Numbered from the stretch's first letter, positions 1-9,711 are shown. The stretch is DNA of 63,978 nt from Rhodococcus sp. KRD162 (GCF_017168335.1 NZ_JABFAU010000070.1:1-63978); one strand, 5' to 3'. Numbers and translations: made by a program. The notes: generated from the sequence alone by a model not told the origin.

Positions 1-161
1 CCCACCCGCGGCCTGGATCAATGCGCCCGCCAGTCACCACCCGAGCGCTCAGCAGTGTCGAGTCGACGGCACCGCCCACCGCCGCTGCTGTTCCGACCCT
101 TCCAGCGAGTCTCGGACTGCTGTCGGTCGAAGAACTGCTGAAGATGCTCGACCCTCGCTGA
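1..161 (+). CDS. C-terminal end of an unidentified protein (truncated by window edge)
   Basis: An open frame enters from the left edge (first whole codon at 3) and ends at TGA 159-161. It reads a Pro/Thr/Ala-rich linker and then a short amphipathic tail ending EELLKMLDPR. The helix-like end and actinobacterial codon use suggest a genuine 3' end, but too little is visible to name the product. The next gene on this strand starts 91 bp later. Confidence 0.5.
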   Translation, partial: HPRPGSMRPPVTTRALSSVESTAPPTAAAVPTLPASLGLLSVEELLKMLDPR

Positions 162-252
162 CATGTTCGAATAACGTGTCGTACCCCTCCCCTACTCTGC
201 GATTCACCGAAAAGTTCGGGGGCCACACCGGGGGAACGTGGAGGGGACAACG

Positions 253-1551
253 ATGGGTCGTACAGATGTGGATAGCTTTCTCGAGTACACGCAGGCTACG
301 AATGTGCGCGCGGATTCCGAACCGAACGAATTGCTCGACAGGGGAATCGGTTTCGCCCAGCTGGGGTCGTCGGCCAAGGTAATGACCCAGCTGATCGCAG
401 ATCGCCTGTCCGCCGCGGACGAGATCAACCGTGCTGTGTCGGTGCACGATCGCGCGGCGAAAATACTCGACGATGCTCTCGACGCGGCTTTCGAGAACGG
501 TTGGCAGCCCGCCGAACTGGTACACGTGGCGCGTCAGAGCGCGGGAGGGGACGGCGCCGTGGTCATGATCGAGGCGATCGGCTCTCATGCAGCACGAAGC
601 TCTGCCGACAGGCTCGCTCCGGATTCCTGGCGAGATCAGTTGTCCGAGCTCGGCGTCGAATCTGCAGGCGGCACGTCCGCCGACCGACTTCGGCGATGGC
701 GTTCGCGCATCCGGCGAACATCGGCACACTCGTGGTACACCTTGTTGCTCGTACTCGGTTGCGCAACATGGTTGTTACCCCTCGAGACACTCCTGCCCCC
801 TCCCGCTCGGTGGACATCGAAGACGTCCACCGGTCCGCGGCAGGAGGCCGACTCGAAGATGCTCGGGAGAATACGAGGGTTACTGGCCAAAGCCGAGTCG
901 ACGCAATTCCCCGCCGAGGCCGAGGCGTTCTCTGCCAAGGCCCAGAACCTGATGACGCGCTATGCGATCGACAGCGCTCTCCTCGATACGGGGAATCCTC
1001 GCAGCCTGATCGACGATGTCATCAGTCGTCGCATCATGGTGAGCAATCCGTACTCGAAAGCCAAACTGCTTCTACTGCACAGCGTGTGCACGGCCAACGG
1101 TGCCAGAACGGTATGGACGAAGAAGTACTTGCTGGCGACCGTGATCGGTATGCCCGTCGATCTCGATCTCTGCGAGCTTCTGTACACCTCGTTGCTGGTT
1201 CAATCGGCGCGCGCACTCGACGAGGTCGCCGACTCCCCGGGCGCGCGGACACGCAGCTTCCGTAATGCGTTCTTGATCGCATACGCCCATCGAGTCGGCG
1301 AACGATTGCAGGACGCACGCAGGCGAGCCACTGCGGCGGCAACACAACAACACGGGTCGGCTCTGGTGCCGATCATGGCGAAGCGATCCGATGCAGTGGA
1401 CCGTGTCTACGCTGCCAGGTACCCATCGACGAAAACCATGAAGTTCGGCAGCGACAATGCCCAGGGCTGGCTTGCGGGCCGGACCGCCGCCGAACGCGCG
1501 GACCTGACCGGTGGGCGCGAACGTATCGACAAACCCGATCTGGCCTCGTAG
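253..1551 (+). CDS. DUF2786 domain-containing protein
   Basis: A 432-aa protein of unknown function. The DUF2786 signature lies near residues 197-240 (KMLGRIRGLLAKAEST, then an acidic/Ala stretch and a Met-Thr-Arg-Tyr-Ala helix) and is followed by a C-terminal region typical of this family. The first 190 residues are helical and not recognised. ATG 253 is chosen over an upstream in-frame GTG (238) because GGAGGGG at 240-246 is an excellent ribosome binding site 6 nt before it. The stop overlaps a possible GTG start of the downstream acyl-CoA ligase. DUF2786 proteins occur across actinobacteria and phages, and no activity should be assumed. Confidence 0.85.
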   Translation: MGRTDVDSFLEYTQATNVRADSEPNELLDRGIGFAQLGSSAKVMTQLIADRLSAADEINRAVSVHDRAAKILDDALDAAFENGWQPAELVHVARQSAGGDGAVVMIEAIGSHAARSSADRLAPDSWRDQLSELGVESAGGTSADRLRRWRSRIRRTSAHSWYTLLLVLGCATWLLPLETLLPPPARWTSKTSTGPRQEADSKMLGRIRGLLAKAESTQFPAEAEAFSAKAQNLMTRYAIDSALLDTGNPRSLIDDVISRRIMVSNPYSKAKLLLLHSVCTANGARTVWTKKYLLATVIGMPVDLDLCELLYTSLLVQSARALDEVADSPGARTRSFRNAFLIAYAHRVGERLQDARRRATAAATQQHGSALVPIMAKRSDAVDRVYAARYPSTKTMKFGSDNAQGWLAGRTAAERADLTGGRERIDKPDLAS

Positions 1552-1571
1552 TGCGCGCTACATTGGCTGAC

Positions 1572-3188
1572 ATGACCGGTCTGGATACTCCGTTGACGCC
1601 ACTTCGCTTCCTCGAACGCGCTGCGGAGGTTCATCCCCACAAAACCGCCGTCGAGGATGGTCCGCGCACCTTCACCTACGAACAGTTCGCAGCCTCCGTC
1701 ACCCGGCTCGCGCACGCGTTGCGCGCCTCGGGCGTGGGCCATGGCGATCGGGTGGCCTATATCGCCTCGAACTCGGCCGAGCTGCTGTTCGCCCACTACG
1801 CGGTGCCGCTGGCCGGCGGTGTTCTGGTCGCGATCAACACCAGGCTCTCACCGGACGAAGTTCGCTACATCTGCGATCACTCCGGTTCGGTTCTGTTGGT
1901 CGGAGATTCGGCACTGCTGGCCGGGCTCGGAACCGATCCCATCGCAGATTCGGTCACCGAGATCGTCGAGACTCCCTCGGTGGACGGCACGTACGACAAG
2001 CTGCCGCACACCACTCGCTACGACGCTTTCCTCGAACGCGGCTCGGACGAGCCGGTGGCGTGGGAGGTAGACGACGAGACCTCGACCATCACGATCAATT
2101 ACACCTCGGGCACCACCGGCCGACCCAAGGGCGTGATGTACACCCACCGCGGTGCGTACCTCAATTCGCTGGGCGAACTGCACCACCAGGGATTCGACAT
2201 CGATACCCGCTACCTGTGGACACTGCCGATGTTCCACTGCAACGGTTGGTGCACTACGTGGGCGGTCACGGCTGCGTCCGGCACGCACGTCTGCCTTCGT
2301 GGAGTGCGCGGGGACGCGATCTGGTCGGCCATCGACGACGGCGTCGACCATCTTGCCGGTGCACCGACCGTACTGACCACTCTTGCCACTGCAGCGCAGG
2401 CACATTCGCTGGATCGCCCACTGACCATCGTCACGGCGGGTGCTCCCCCGAGCCCGACGATCATCGGCAAGATTCGTGCTCTCGGGGCCACCCTCGTGCA
2501 CGTGTACGGTCTCACCGAAACCTACGGACCGTACTCGGTGTGCGAGGCCAAACAGGAGTGGCTCGAACTCGCCTCCGACGAGCAGGCGCAACGGCTGGCC
2601 CGGCAGGGAGTCGGCATGCTCACTGCCGACCGACTACGCGTGGTGCGCAACGAGCCCGGTCCCGGTGGAGCACTGATCGATGTCGAACACGATGGCGTGG
2701 AAATGGGCGAAATCGTCATGCGCGGCAACAACGTCATGAAGGGCTACTACAACGACACCGCCGGCACGACGCAGGCCTTCGCGGGCGGATGGTTCCATTC
2801 CGGAGATCTCGGTGTGATGCACCCGGACGGCTACGTTCAGCTCCTCGATCGCGCCAAGGACGTCGTCATTTCCGGCGGTGAGAACATCTCGACGATCGAG
2901 GTGGAACAGGCACTGGCCAGCCACCCCGCTGTCGCCGATGTCGCCGTGATCGGCGTACCGGACGACAAGTGGGGAGAGCGACCCAAAGCCTTCGTGGTGC
3001 TGGCACCGGGCGCGGACGCATCCGAGGCCGATCTCGTGGCGCACGTGAAATCGGCCATCGCCTCGTACAAGGCCCCGCGCAACGTCGAGTTCATCGTCGA
3101 ATTGCCGAAGACCTCGACCGGCAAGATCAGGAAGAAGGAACTGCGCGATGCGGAGTGGGGCACGTCCGCGTCCAAGATCAACGGGTAG
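1572..3188 (+). CDS. Acyl-CoA ligase (AMP-binding, ANL superfamily)
   Basis: A 538-aa ATP-dependent ligase that would adenylate a carboxylic acid and transfer it to CoA. Visible motifs are the P-loop-like YTSGTTGRPKGV (about residue 177), the MFHCNGWC segment typical of the AlkK/AAE-type medium-chain branch, the hinge GWFHSGDLGV and DRAKDVVISGGENIS, and the C-terminal catalytic lysine in PKTSTGKIRKKEL. Length fits the family. GTG 1551, overlapping the preceding stop, is an alternative start, but ATG 1572 begins the conserved N-terminus. Neither has a strong Shine-Dalgarno. The gene converges on the ABC-F gene 9 bp away. Substrate (short, medium or aromatic acid) cannot be read from sequence. 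Confidence 0.92.
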   Translation: MTGLDTPLTPLRFLERAAEVHPHKTAVEDGPRTFTYEQFAASVTRLAHALRASGVGHGDRVAYIASNSAELLFAHYAVPLAGGVLVAINTRLSPDEVRYICDHSGSVLLVGDSALLAGLGTDPIADSVTEIVETPSVDGTYDKLPHTTRYDAFLERGSDEPVAWEVDDETSTITINYTSGTTGRPKGVMYTHRGAYLNSLGELHHQGFDIDTRYLWTLPMFHCNGWCTTWAVTAASGTHVCLRGVRGDAIWSAIDDGVDHLAGAPTVLTTLATAAQAHSLDRPLTIVTAGAPPSPTIIGKIRALGATLVHVYGLTETYGPYSVCEAKQEWLELASDEQAQRLARQGVGMLTADRLRVVRNEPGPGGALIDVEHDGVEMGEIVMRGNNVMKGYYNDTAGTTQAFAGGWFHSGDLGVMHPDGYVQLLDRAKDVVISGGENISTIEVEQALASHPAVADVAVIGVPDDKWGERPKAFVVLAPGADASEADLVAHVKSAIASYKAPRNVEFIVELPKTSTGKIRKKELRDAEWGTSASKING

Positions 3189-3197
3189 CCCACAACG

Positions 3198-4793
3198 TCA
3201 GGCCATCTGCACGCCGGCGATTTCGGTGACCCCGCCCTTGCCGTCGAAGGACAACTGTCGAAACGCGACCTTCTCGACGAAGAACCTGTCGTGGCTCACG
3301 AGGATCACCGCGCCGGGAAACGCCATCAGGGCACGTTCGAGCACCTGGGTGCTCTGCAGGTCGAGATGGTTGGTGGGCTCGTCGAGCACGATGACACCCG
3401 CACCGAACAGCAGGCACTGAGCCAGAGCAACTCTCGCTTTCTGTCCTCCGGACAGCACTCCGATCTTCGATTTGAGATCCATCTCGGAGAACTGCAGCAG
3501 CGTCAGGAAGCGGTGGACCTCCTTCTTGGTCGCCGTCAGCGCGAGGCTGCCCGGCATCGCGTTGACCGAATGCGAAAGGGTGTCGTCCAGGTCGAGATCG
3601 GCCAGCACCTTGTTGTAGTAGATGAAGGCAGGAGCCTTGGTCTTCCATTTGATCTTGCCGGCGTCCGGTTGCTCGGCACCGACCAGAATGTCGACGAGGG
3701 TTGTCTTTCCACAGCCGTTGGGCCCTGTGATGGCGATGCGGTCTCCGCGATGCACGGTGAACGAGATGTTCTCGAAAAGCCGGTGCTCGCCATAGCTTTT
3801 GGCGATTCCCGACACTTCGGCCAGGTCGTCGTGCACGTGCAGTCCCCCGTAGATGGCGGTGACCACCGTGTCGACCGGTCGTGGGCTCTTGCTCTTCTTG
3901 ATGTTGGCCAGTCGGCGTTTGAGAACGCCGCTGGGATTCTTCACCGCTTCCTTGCGGTCGCTGATCGCTTCCTGCTCGTAGGCCAACAGCTGTTGTTCGT
4001 TGCTGAATTCACGTTCGAGGCTCTTGAGTCGAAACTGCTTCTGCTGCACGTATTCCGAGTAGCTCCCGTCGTAGGTCTGCAGGTGATGGTTCTCGATTTC
4101 GACGATGCTGGTGACCACCTGTTCGAGAAATGCGCGGTCGTGTGAAACAACCAGTAGCGCACCGCGGAAATCTCGCAACCACCGTTCCAGCCACGCGATC
4201 CCGGCAACGTCGAGGAAGTTGGTCGGCTCGTCCAGAAGCAGGACGTCCGGTGCGTCGATCAGGATCTTTGCCAGCGCCGCGCGGTTGCGCCAGCCGCCGG
4301 AGAGCCGATCGACGGGCAGTTCGCGTCGCTCGGTGTCGAAGCCGAGCATCGACAGCACCGTGTCTATTTGCTGGTGGTAGGTCCATCCGCCTGCGTTCTC
4401 CATGGCGTCGAGTAGTTCGGCCTGGCGGTCGACGAATTTGTACATCTGCTTCTCGTCGAGATCGCCGCCGAGTGCCGACTCGACTTGCGCCAACTCGGCC
4501 TCGATCTCGTGCACCGCGCCGAACAAGGACTCGAGCTCTGCCTGGATGCTGCTGTTGCCGTCGAGTTCGGAGAATTGCGAGAAGTACCCGATGCGCGCGC
4601 CCTCGGTGACGTCGACGGTCCCGGTGTCGGGGGCCTCGCGTCCGAGCAACAACTGCAGCAGGGTCGTCTTTCCGGTTCCGTTCCGTCCGATGAGACCGAT
4701 GCGGTCGCCGTCGGCGAGGCGGAAGAACACCTCTCGTAGCATGACCTTCTGGTCGTAGCCCTTGGCTACGTCGTTCAAACGGATCCAGCTCAA
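3198..4793 (-). CDS. ABC-F family ATPase
   Basis: A 531-aa soluble protein with two ABC ATPase domains and no membrane segments. Walker A motifs are GRNGTGKTT (about residue 36) and GPNGCGKTT (about 358), with signature motifs LSGGW and LSGGQ. Walker B plus the ABC-F hallmark reads LLLDEPTNFLD and VLDEPTNHLD. A charged, Lys/Arg-rich linker lies between the domains (about residues 240-310). ABC-F proteins act on the ribosome as translation factors or antibiotic-protection factors, and which applies here is not decidable. The start is TTG 4793, preceded by AGGAG about 10 nt upstream. No other start in this frame fits the conserved N-terminus. Confidence 0.93.
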   Translation of the reverse strand: MSWIRLNDVAKGYDQKVMLREVFFRLADGDRIGLIGRNGTGKTTLLQLLLGREAPDTGTVDVTEGARIGYFSQFSELDGNSSIQAELESLFGAVHEIEAELAQVESALGGDLDEKQMYKFVDRQAELLDAMENAGGWTYHQQIDTVLSMLGFDTERRELPVDRLSGGWRNRAALAKILIDAPDVLLLDEPTNFLDVAGIAWLERWLRDFRGALLVVSHDRAFLEQVVTSIVEIENHHLQTYDGSYSEYVQQKQFRLKSLEREFSNEQQLLAYEQEAISDRKEAVKNPSGVLKRRLANIKKSKSPRPVDTVVTAIYGGLHVHDDLAEVSGIAKSYGEHRLFENISFTVHRGDRIAITGPNGCGKTTLVDILVGAEQPDAGKIKWKTKAPAFIYYNKVLADLDLDDTLSHSVNAMPGSLALTATKKEVHRFLTLLQFSEMDLKSKIGVLSGGQKARVALAQCLLFGAGVIVLDEPTNHLDLQSTQVLERALMAFPGAVILVSHDRFFVEKVAFRQLSFDGKGGVTEIAGVQMA

Positions 4794-5156
4794 GCGTTCA
4801 CATCTCCTGCAGACGGGTGGGTTCGCGCGTGGTGTCGAACCCGACCGCTCACTCTATCGTCGCCGCGTTCGGTGCTCGATTCGCTGCATCCTGCCATCGT
4901 TATAGTTTCGTTTTCCTTTACTGTTTCATGCCCTCTGGTCTGGTGTTTTCGGGATGAGCACCACTATGCGATGCCTGTGTGCAGCGCATTTGCCCAACGG
5001 GGTCGTGATTGCCCGTGCTACGTTCAAATGCGGTAAAAGAAGCAGCAACGATATATAGAGATCGTCTACCGGCCCGGCGTGCTCAGCTGCGGTCACTTGA
5101 TCCGCCTCTGCACTGCAGGTCCGGTCCAACGACACGTGACCGGAAGGCCTCGACCC
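4794..5156. other. Divergent intergenic region between ABC-F and ehu operon
   Basis: No convincing gene is present in these 363 bp. The half nearest the ABC-F gene is AT-rich around 4900-4930 (on the minus strand a TATAAC-like box), consistent with its promoter. A second AT-rich patch (atatatag, 5051-5058) lies about 100 bp before ehuB and is the likeliest promoter zone for the transporter operon. I saw no clear palindromic operator. Confidence 0.5.
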
Positions 5157-6047
5157 ATGGCACATACTGTGCTGAACACTGTCTCCACCAAGAAAATCGC
5201 CAGTTCCATTGCAGGCGCAGCCCTCGTCGCTGCCAGCCTCGCGGCGTGCACTTCCACATCCAACTCGGGCGACGAGAATCACCTCCAGTCGCTGCAGGAC
5301 GCGGGCACCATCACCGTCGGCGTCGCAGGTGAGGCTCCGTACAGCTACGAGGACAACGGCCAGTTGACCGGTGCCACCATTGCCTTGCACCGGGAAATCT
5401 TCGGCAACCTCGGGATCGACAACGTTGAAGGCGTCAACACCGATTTCGGCGCGTTGATCCCCGGACTGCAGGCCAATCGCTTCGATGTGGTCAGCGCTGG
5501 AATGTCGATTCTTCCGCAGCGTTGCGAGCAAGCAGCGTTCGGTGATCCCGAGTTCAACTACACGACCGCGCTGATGGTTCCGACGGGCAACCCCGCGGGG
5601 CTGACCGACATGCAGTCGGTCAAGGACAGTGGCCTTCGCCTGGCCACCATGACCGGTGCCATCGAGTCCGATTACGCTCAATCGCTTGACATTCCGAGCA
5701 CTCAGGTTGCCTCACCACAGGACGGTATGGACGCCGTGACATCCGGGCGAGCCGATGTCTTCGCGTTGACGGCCATCTCGTTGAACTGGATGAAGAACAA
5801 CAACCCGACGGCTCCCGTTGACGTCACCGAGTCCTTCGTCGCCGAGATCGACGGAGTACCGCAGGTGGGCGCGGGTGCGACCGTCTTCCGCACCGACGAC
5901 CAAGAACTCCTCGACGCCTACAACGAGGAACTCGCCAAGATCACCTCCGACACGGACAAGTACCTGTCCATCGTTGGTGAATACGGTTTCACCGCAGAGG
6001 AACTGCCGGATCCCGAGCTGACCACCGCGAAGCTCTGTGAGGGCTGA
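5157..6047 (+). CDS. ehuB: Ectoine/hydroxyectoine-type ABC transporter substrate-binding lipoprotein
   Basis: A 296-aa periplasmic-type binding protein (SBP family 3). A signal peptide ends in the lipobox LAAC at about residue 27, so the mature protein should be a membrane-anchored lipoprotein. Features shared with EhuB are the ALIPGLQANRFDVVSAGM segment, the PQRCEQ motif (EhuB has PERC) and the C-terminal pattern YGFTAEEL...TTAKLC. ATG 5157 is chosen because GGAAGG lies 9 nt upstream. It heads ehuB-C-D-A, the usual ehu order. Substrate is inferred by family resemblance, and a related polar amino acid cannot be excluded. No ectoine synthesis or breakdown genes are in the window. Confidence 0.8.
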   Translation: MAHTVLNTVSTKKIASSIAGAALVAASLAACTSTSNSGDENHLQSLQDAGTITVGVAGEAPYSYEDNGQLTGATIALHREIFGNLGIDNVEGVNTDFGALIPGLQANRFDVVSAGMSILPQRCEQAAFGDPEFNYTTALMVPTGNPAGLTDMQSVKDSGLRLATMTGAIESDYAQSLDIPSTQVASPQDGMDAVTSGRADVFALTAISLNWMKNNNPTAPVDVTESFVAEIDGVPQVGAGATVFRTDDQELLDAYNEELAKITSDTDKYLSIVGEYGFTAEELPDPELTTAKLCEG

Positions 6048-6071
6048 ACGACGCCGGGTGGCTGACTACTC

Positions 6072-6803
6072 GTGAACGACAATATCGAGGCCTTCCTGGA
6101 TTCGTGGCCGCGAATCCAGGAAGGGATCCTCACCACTGTTTACCTCACGCTCGGCGGTGCGGTACTCGCCTTCGCGCTGTCGCTGATCCTGGGCTTGGCC
6201 GCGAGCAACCGTCACTTGTACGTCCGCGGTCCGGCGCGCGTCGTGGTCGAGTTCTTCCGCGGAACATCGCTACTGGTGCAGCTGTTTTGGCTGTTCTACG
6301 TGATGCCGTTGCTGGGATTCCAACTCGATTCGATGTTCTGCGGAATTCTCGCTCTCGGCTTGAACTACGGTGCCTACGGTGCCGAGGTCGTCCGCGGTTC
6401 CATCTCGGCAGTGGCCAGGCCGCAGTGGGAAGCTGCACTGGCACTGAACTTCTCGGCCTGGCAACGCCTGTATCGAGTTGTGTTCCCCCAGGCCTGGGTC
6501 CAGATGATCCCGCCGCTGACGAACCTGCTGATCCAGCTCCTCAAAGGAAGCGCACTGGCGAGTTTCATTCTGCTACAGGACCTCACGTATCAGATCGAGC
6601 AACTTCGACGCGGAACCGGCGACACTTTGTTCGCCTTCGGCATCGGGTTGGTGCTGTACTTCATCATCGCGTACATCCTCACCTTGTTCATGAATGTCCT
6701 CGAAATCCGTGCGAAGGGACGGCTCGGTGTCGGGCCTTCGCTACGTGAAGTACTGAGCCTGCGCCCGGAGAAGGTCAACGAGAACGTGGGGGTGGGACGA
6801 TGA
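6072..6803 (+). CDS. ehuC: Ectoine-type ABC transporter permease EhuC
   Basis: A 243-aa inner-membrane permease of the His/Glu/Gln family with several hydrophobic helices and the EAA loop (SAVARPQWEAALALNFSAWQ region, about residues 115-135) that contacts the ATPase. It starts at GTG 6072, 24 bp after ehuB. The ribosome binding site is weak, suggesting translational coupling. Its end overlaps ehuD (ATGA at 6800-6803). It should pair with EhuD to form the channel. Confidence 0.83.
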   Translation: MNDNIEAFLDSWPRIQEGILTTVYLTLGGAVLAFALSLILGLAASNRHLYVRGPARVVVEFFRGTSLLVQLFWLFYVMPLLGFQLDSMFCGILALGLNYGAYGAEVVRGSISAVARPQWEAALALNFSAWQRLYRVVFPQAWVQMIPPLTNLLIQLLKGSALASFILLQDLTYQIEQLRRGTGDTLFAFGIGLVLYFIIAYILTLFMNVLEIRAKGRLGVGPSLREVLSLRPEKVNENVGVGR

Positions 6804-7444
6804 ACGGACATTGGAGTTGGGAGCGGGCATTCGATTCGCTCCCCTTCCTGCTCGACGGTTTCAAGATCACGCTGCTCGCCACCGTGCTCGGATTCGTTCT
6901 CGCGGCGGCTCTCGGTCTGTTGATCGCTGTGGTGCGGCACGCAGGACCGAAATTCATCACCGTTCCGCTGCGGATGGTCACCGAGTTCATCCGGTTGACG
7001 CCGTTGATCGTGCAACTGCTGTTCGCCTACTACTTGCTGCCGCAGTTCTCTGCCCTGCAGATCGGCATCACCGTCCTCGGTATCCACTACTCGACATACA
7101 TGGCCGAGGTATACCGTGCGGGAATCGATGGGGTACCCACCGGACAGTGGGAAGCTGCGCGCGCGCTTTCGCTGCCCAGTTCCAGGACCTGGCGGGCCGT
7201 GGTTCTTCCACAGGCAATACGTAGCACAACGCCGGCCCTGGGAAATTACGCGATTTCGATGTTCAAGGACACGCCGTTCCTCTTCGCGATCACCGTCGTC
7301 GAAATGGTCACTGCTGCGCAGCAATACGGCGCACGCACCTTCCAATACCTGGAACCGATCACCATGGCGGGCGTGATCTTCCTGCTCGCAAGCTACCCGA
7401 CATCGATTCTCATCAGAAGACTGGAGAAGTCCCTTGCCTACTGA
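6800..7444 (+). CDS. ehuD: Ectoine-type ABC transporter permease EhuD
   Basis: A 214-aa second permease of the same family. The EAA loop is near GVPTGQWEAARALSLPSS (about residues 110-128), followed by the Q-A-I-R-S-T-T-P motif. It begins at ATG 6800, overlapping the ehuC stop by 4 nt, and overlaps ehuA by 11 nt, so the four genes are translationally coupled. The closing helix runs straight into the ATPase start region (a GGAGAAG ribosome binding site at about 7421-7427 lies inside ehuD). Confidence 0.83.
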   Translation: MNGHWSWERAFDSLPFLLDGFKITLLATVLGFVLAAALGLLIAVVRHAGPKFITVPLRMVTEFIRLTPLIVQLLFAYYLLPQFSALQIGITVLGIHYSTYMAEVYRAGIDGVPTGQWEAARALSLPSSRTWRAVVLPQAIRSTTPALGNYAISMFKDTPFLFAITVVEMVTAAQQYGARTFQYLEPITMAGVIFLLASYPTSILIRRLEKSLAY

Positions 7445-8225
7445 CGATTCGGCGAGCGCACCGATGATCAAGTTCGAGAAGGTCGTCAAGCAGTTCGGCG
7501 ATCATGTGGTACTCGATCACCTCGATTTCCAGGTCCGCCGCGGCGAACGCGTCGCGCTGATCGGGCCCAGTGGCTCCGGTAAGACGACGATCCTGCGCCT
7601 GTTGATGACCATCGAGAAGGTCAACGACGGCGTCATCTGGATCGAGGACGAGCCGCTGACTCATCAGCGCAAGGGCGAGAAACTGGTCGTCGCCTCGGAG
7701 AAGCACCTACGCAAGGTGCGCACGAGAATCGGCATGGTGTTCCAACAGTTCAATCTGTTCCCCAATATGACTGTGCTGCAGAACATCACCGAAGCACCGA
7801 TCCACGTGCTCGGAAAGAGCAAGTCCGAGGCAACCGATCGCGCCCGCGAGCTGCTCGAGACGGTGGGGCTGGCGGACAAAGAGAATGCGCACCCCACCAA
7901 GCTGTCCGGTGGTCAGCAACAGCGCGTGGCCATCGCCCGAGCATTGGCGATGGATCCGGACATCCTGTTGCTCGACGAGGTGACCTCTGCACTGGACCCC
8001 GAACTCGTCGCCGACGTCCTCGATGTCCTGCGCACGATCGCCGAGACCACCGACATCACGATGCTCATCGTGACGCACGAGATGGGCTTCGCCCGCGATG
8101 TCGCGGACCGAGTCCTGGTGTTCGACGAGGGCAAGATCCTCGAAGAGGGCCCGCCCGCCCGGATCTTCAGCGATCCGCAGGAGGAACGCACTCAGCGATT
8201 CCTCAAAGCCGTTCTCGCAGAATGA
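7434..8225 (+). CDS. ehuA: Ectoine-type ABC transporter ATP-binding protein EhuA
   Basis: A 263-aa ABC ATPase of the polar amino acid class. Walker A GPSGSGKTT is near residue 43, the Q-loop is FQQFNLFP, the signature LSGGQQQRV, Walker B ILLLDEVTSALDPE and the switch His is in VTHEMGFA. The proposed start is TTG 7434, with GGAGAAG about 7 nt upstream inside ehuD. ATG 7464 is an alternative that removes ten poorly conserved residues. It energises uptake through EhuC/EhuD. Last gene of the operon. Confidence 0.85.
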   Translation: MPTDDSASAPMIKFEKVVKQFGDHVVLDHLDFQVRRGERVALIGPSGSGKTTILRLLMTIEKVNDGVIWIEDEPLTHQRKGEKLVVASEKHLRKVRTRIGMVFQQFNLFPNMTVLQNITEAPIHVLGKSKSEATDRARELLETVGLADKENAHPTKLSGGQQQRVAIARALAMDPDILLLDEVTSALDPELVADVLDVLRTIAETTDITMLIVTHEMGFARDVADRVLVFDEGKILEEGPPARIFSDPQEERTQRFLKAVLAE

Positions 8226-8243
8226 CGAACGCGTAACGGTGGG

Positions 8244-8945
8244 CTAGGTCGACTGCCACAGCCACAAGTAGTAGTCGAGGCGATCCTGATCGAGGTCGAC
8301 GCCGTAGGCGTCCAAGAATGCCGCACAATAGTTGCGGCCGTAATTGAACTCGGTGCTCCAGATCGCTGGTGCGAGGTCTGCCCAACGGTCGGCGACCCCC
8401 ATGGTGCCCATGTCGACGTGCGCCGCCCACGAGCCGTCATCGGCGATCAGGGTATTGGGCATGCACGCGTCGCCGTGACACACGACCAGTCGATCGATCG
8501 AGGGTGATTCGGTCGACAGGTCACGATCGCCGATCCGAGAGACCACAGACCAATCGAACGGGCACTGCGCGACGGGTACGTCGTCGTGGAACGCTCGAAG
8601 TCCCGTTGCCGCTGCGCGAACCGCAGCTGCAGGATTCGACATCCAGCGATCGGCGACCGCGTTCTGCCACGGAAGGGCACCTGTCACCATCCAGGACCCT
8701 TCGGAGTCCGAACCGTGTTCGATCACTTTCGGAACTGGGGTGTAGCGAATCACCCAGTCCAGGCGTCGCCGCTCGTCATCGAGATCGATCGCGGATTCGG
8801 CCGGCGTCCATTTGACGTATCGCGTCGAGCCCAGGCGAAATGTCGTACCACCCAACTCGTTCGACCACACTGGCTCGATGTCGGCGGTACCGGCCAATTC
8901 CCGCACGGCGTCGGGGATCGCGACCGCTCCGTCCGGCACACTCAT
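8244..8945 (-). CDS. Aminoglycoside phosphotransferase-like kinase (APH family)
   Basis: A 233-aa protein with a small-molecule kinase fold. The Brenner-type catalytic loop VVCHGDACMPN (about residues 158-168) carries the catalytic Asp. The metal-binding motif follows in DMGTMGVADRWADLA. This arrangement is typical of APH(3')-like proteins. Family members phosphorylate aminoglycosides or other hydroxylated compounds, and whether this one confers resistance is unknown. Its ATG overlaps the stop of the upstream SanA-like gene (ATGA 8942-8945), so the two form an operon. Stop codon lies 18 bp from convergent ehuA. Confidence 0.85.
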   Translation of the reverse strand: MSVPDGAVAIPDAVRELAGTADIEPVWSNELGGTTFRLGSTRYVKWTPAESAIDLDDERRRLDWVIRYTPVPKVIEHGSDSEGSWMVTGALPWQNAVADRWMSNPAAAVRAAATGLRAFHDDVPVAQCPFDWSVVSRIGDRDLSTESPSIDRLVVCHGDACMPNTLIADDGSWAAHVDMGTMGVADRWADLAPAIWSTEFNYGRNYCAAFLDAYGVDLDQDRLDYYLWLWQST

Positions 8946-9619
8946 CGGCCCGTGACGACCGACAGTGAATCGACGGGCGGGGACACGATCACCGGGTCGC
9001 GTCCCGACCACAGATCCAACACCGCTTTGGGACGCGCCAACAACTCTCGCGCATAGTTGCGGACCACCGCCAAGGTGTTGCAGTCGATGCACTCGGCGGT
9101 GACTCCGTCGATCTCGAGATCCATGTCCTCGCACAACGCGACTGCGCGCGAGACGTGCAGGCGCTGACTGATGATCAACCCTCGTTCGACACCGAAGGTC
9201 TCTTTCGCTCGGGCGCACGTGTCGTAGGTGTCGATGCCGTGATCGTCGCCGATGATCACCTCGGGATCGATTCCGTGCTCGATCAGATAGCCGGTCATGG
9301 CTTCGATCTCATTGCCGGAGTTACCGTCTGCGTCTCCGGAGACCAGGATCGCTTTGATCTTTCCGGCCGCCATCAACGCAATCGCGGTGTCGAGACGACC
9401 CGCCAGAAACCGCATCGGCTTACCGTCACGCACCTGCGCACCGAGAACAATGGCCACCGGTGCGTCCGGCGCATCGTCGACGTCGTAGACCTTTCCCGCC
9501 GTTGCATACGCAACCCATCCCGCCGATGCCGCGATGATGGCGACCAACGCGGCGACAAGCGCACACAGGGCACGAACGAGGCGTCCGGCCACTGATCGGG
9601 GCTTCGATTCGGTACTCAT
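8942..9619 (-). CDS. SanA/YdcF-like DUF218 membrane-anchored protein
   Basis: A 225-aa protein with one N-terminal membrane helix (residues about 13-35) and an extracytoplasmic ElyC/SanA/YdcF (DUF218) domain. Recognisable blocks are VAIVLGAQVRDGKP, ILVSGDADGNSGNE, a DDHGIDTYDTC segment and IISQRLHVSRAVALCE. SanA proteins are linked to vancomycin tolerance and envelope integrity in enterobacteria, but the function in actinomycetes is not settled. It is the first gene of a two-gene operon with the APH-like kinase. ATG 9619 is the only good start. Confidence 0.85.
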   Translation of the reverse strand: MSTESKPRSVAGRLVRALCALVAALVAIIAASAGWVAYATAGKVYDVDDAPDAPVAIVLGAQVRDGKPMRFLAGRLDTAIALMAAGKIKAILVSGDADGNSGNEIEAMTGYLIEHGIDPEVIIGDDHGIDTYDTCARAKETFGVERGLIISQRLHVSRAVALCEDMDLEIDGVTAECIDCNTLAVVRNYARELLARPKAVLDLWSGRDPVIVSPPVDSLSVVTGR

Positions 9620-9711
9620 GATCTCGATTCGTCGGCGACAAGAAACTTCAAACTAACGCACTCGGATGGCGTCGGATCGACGCAGCACAGCACCCATACC
9701 GATTCCACAGT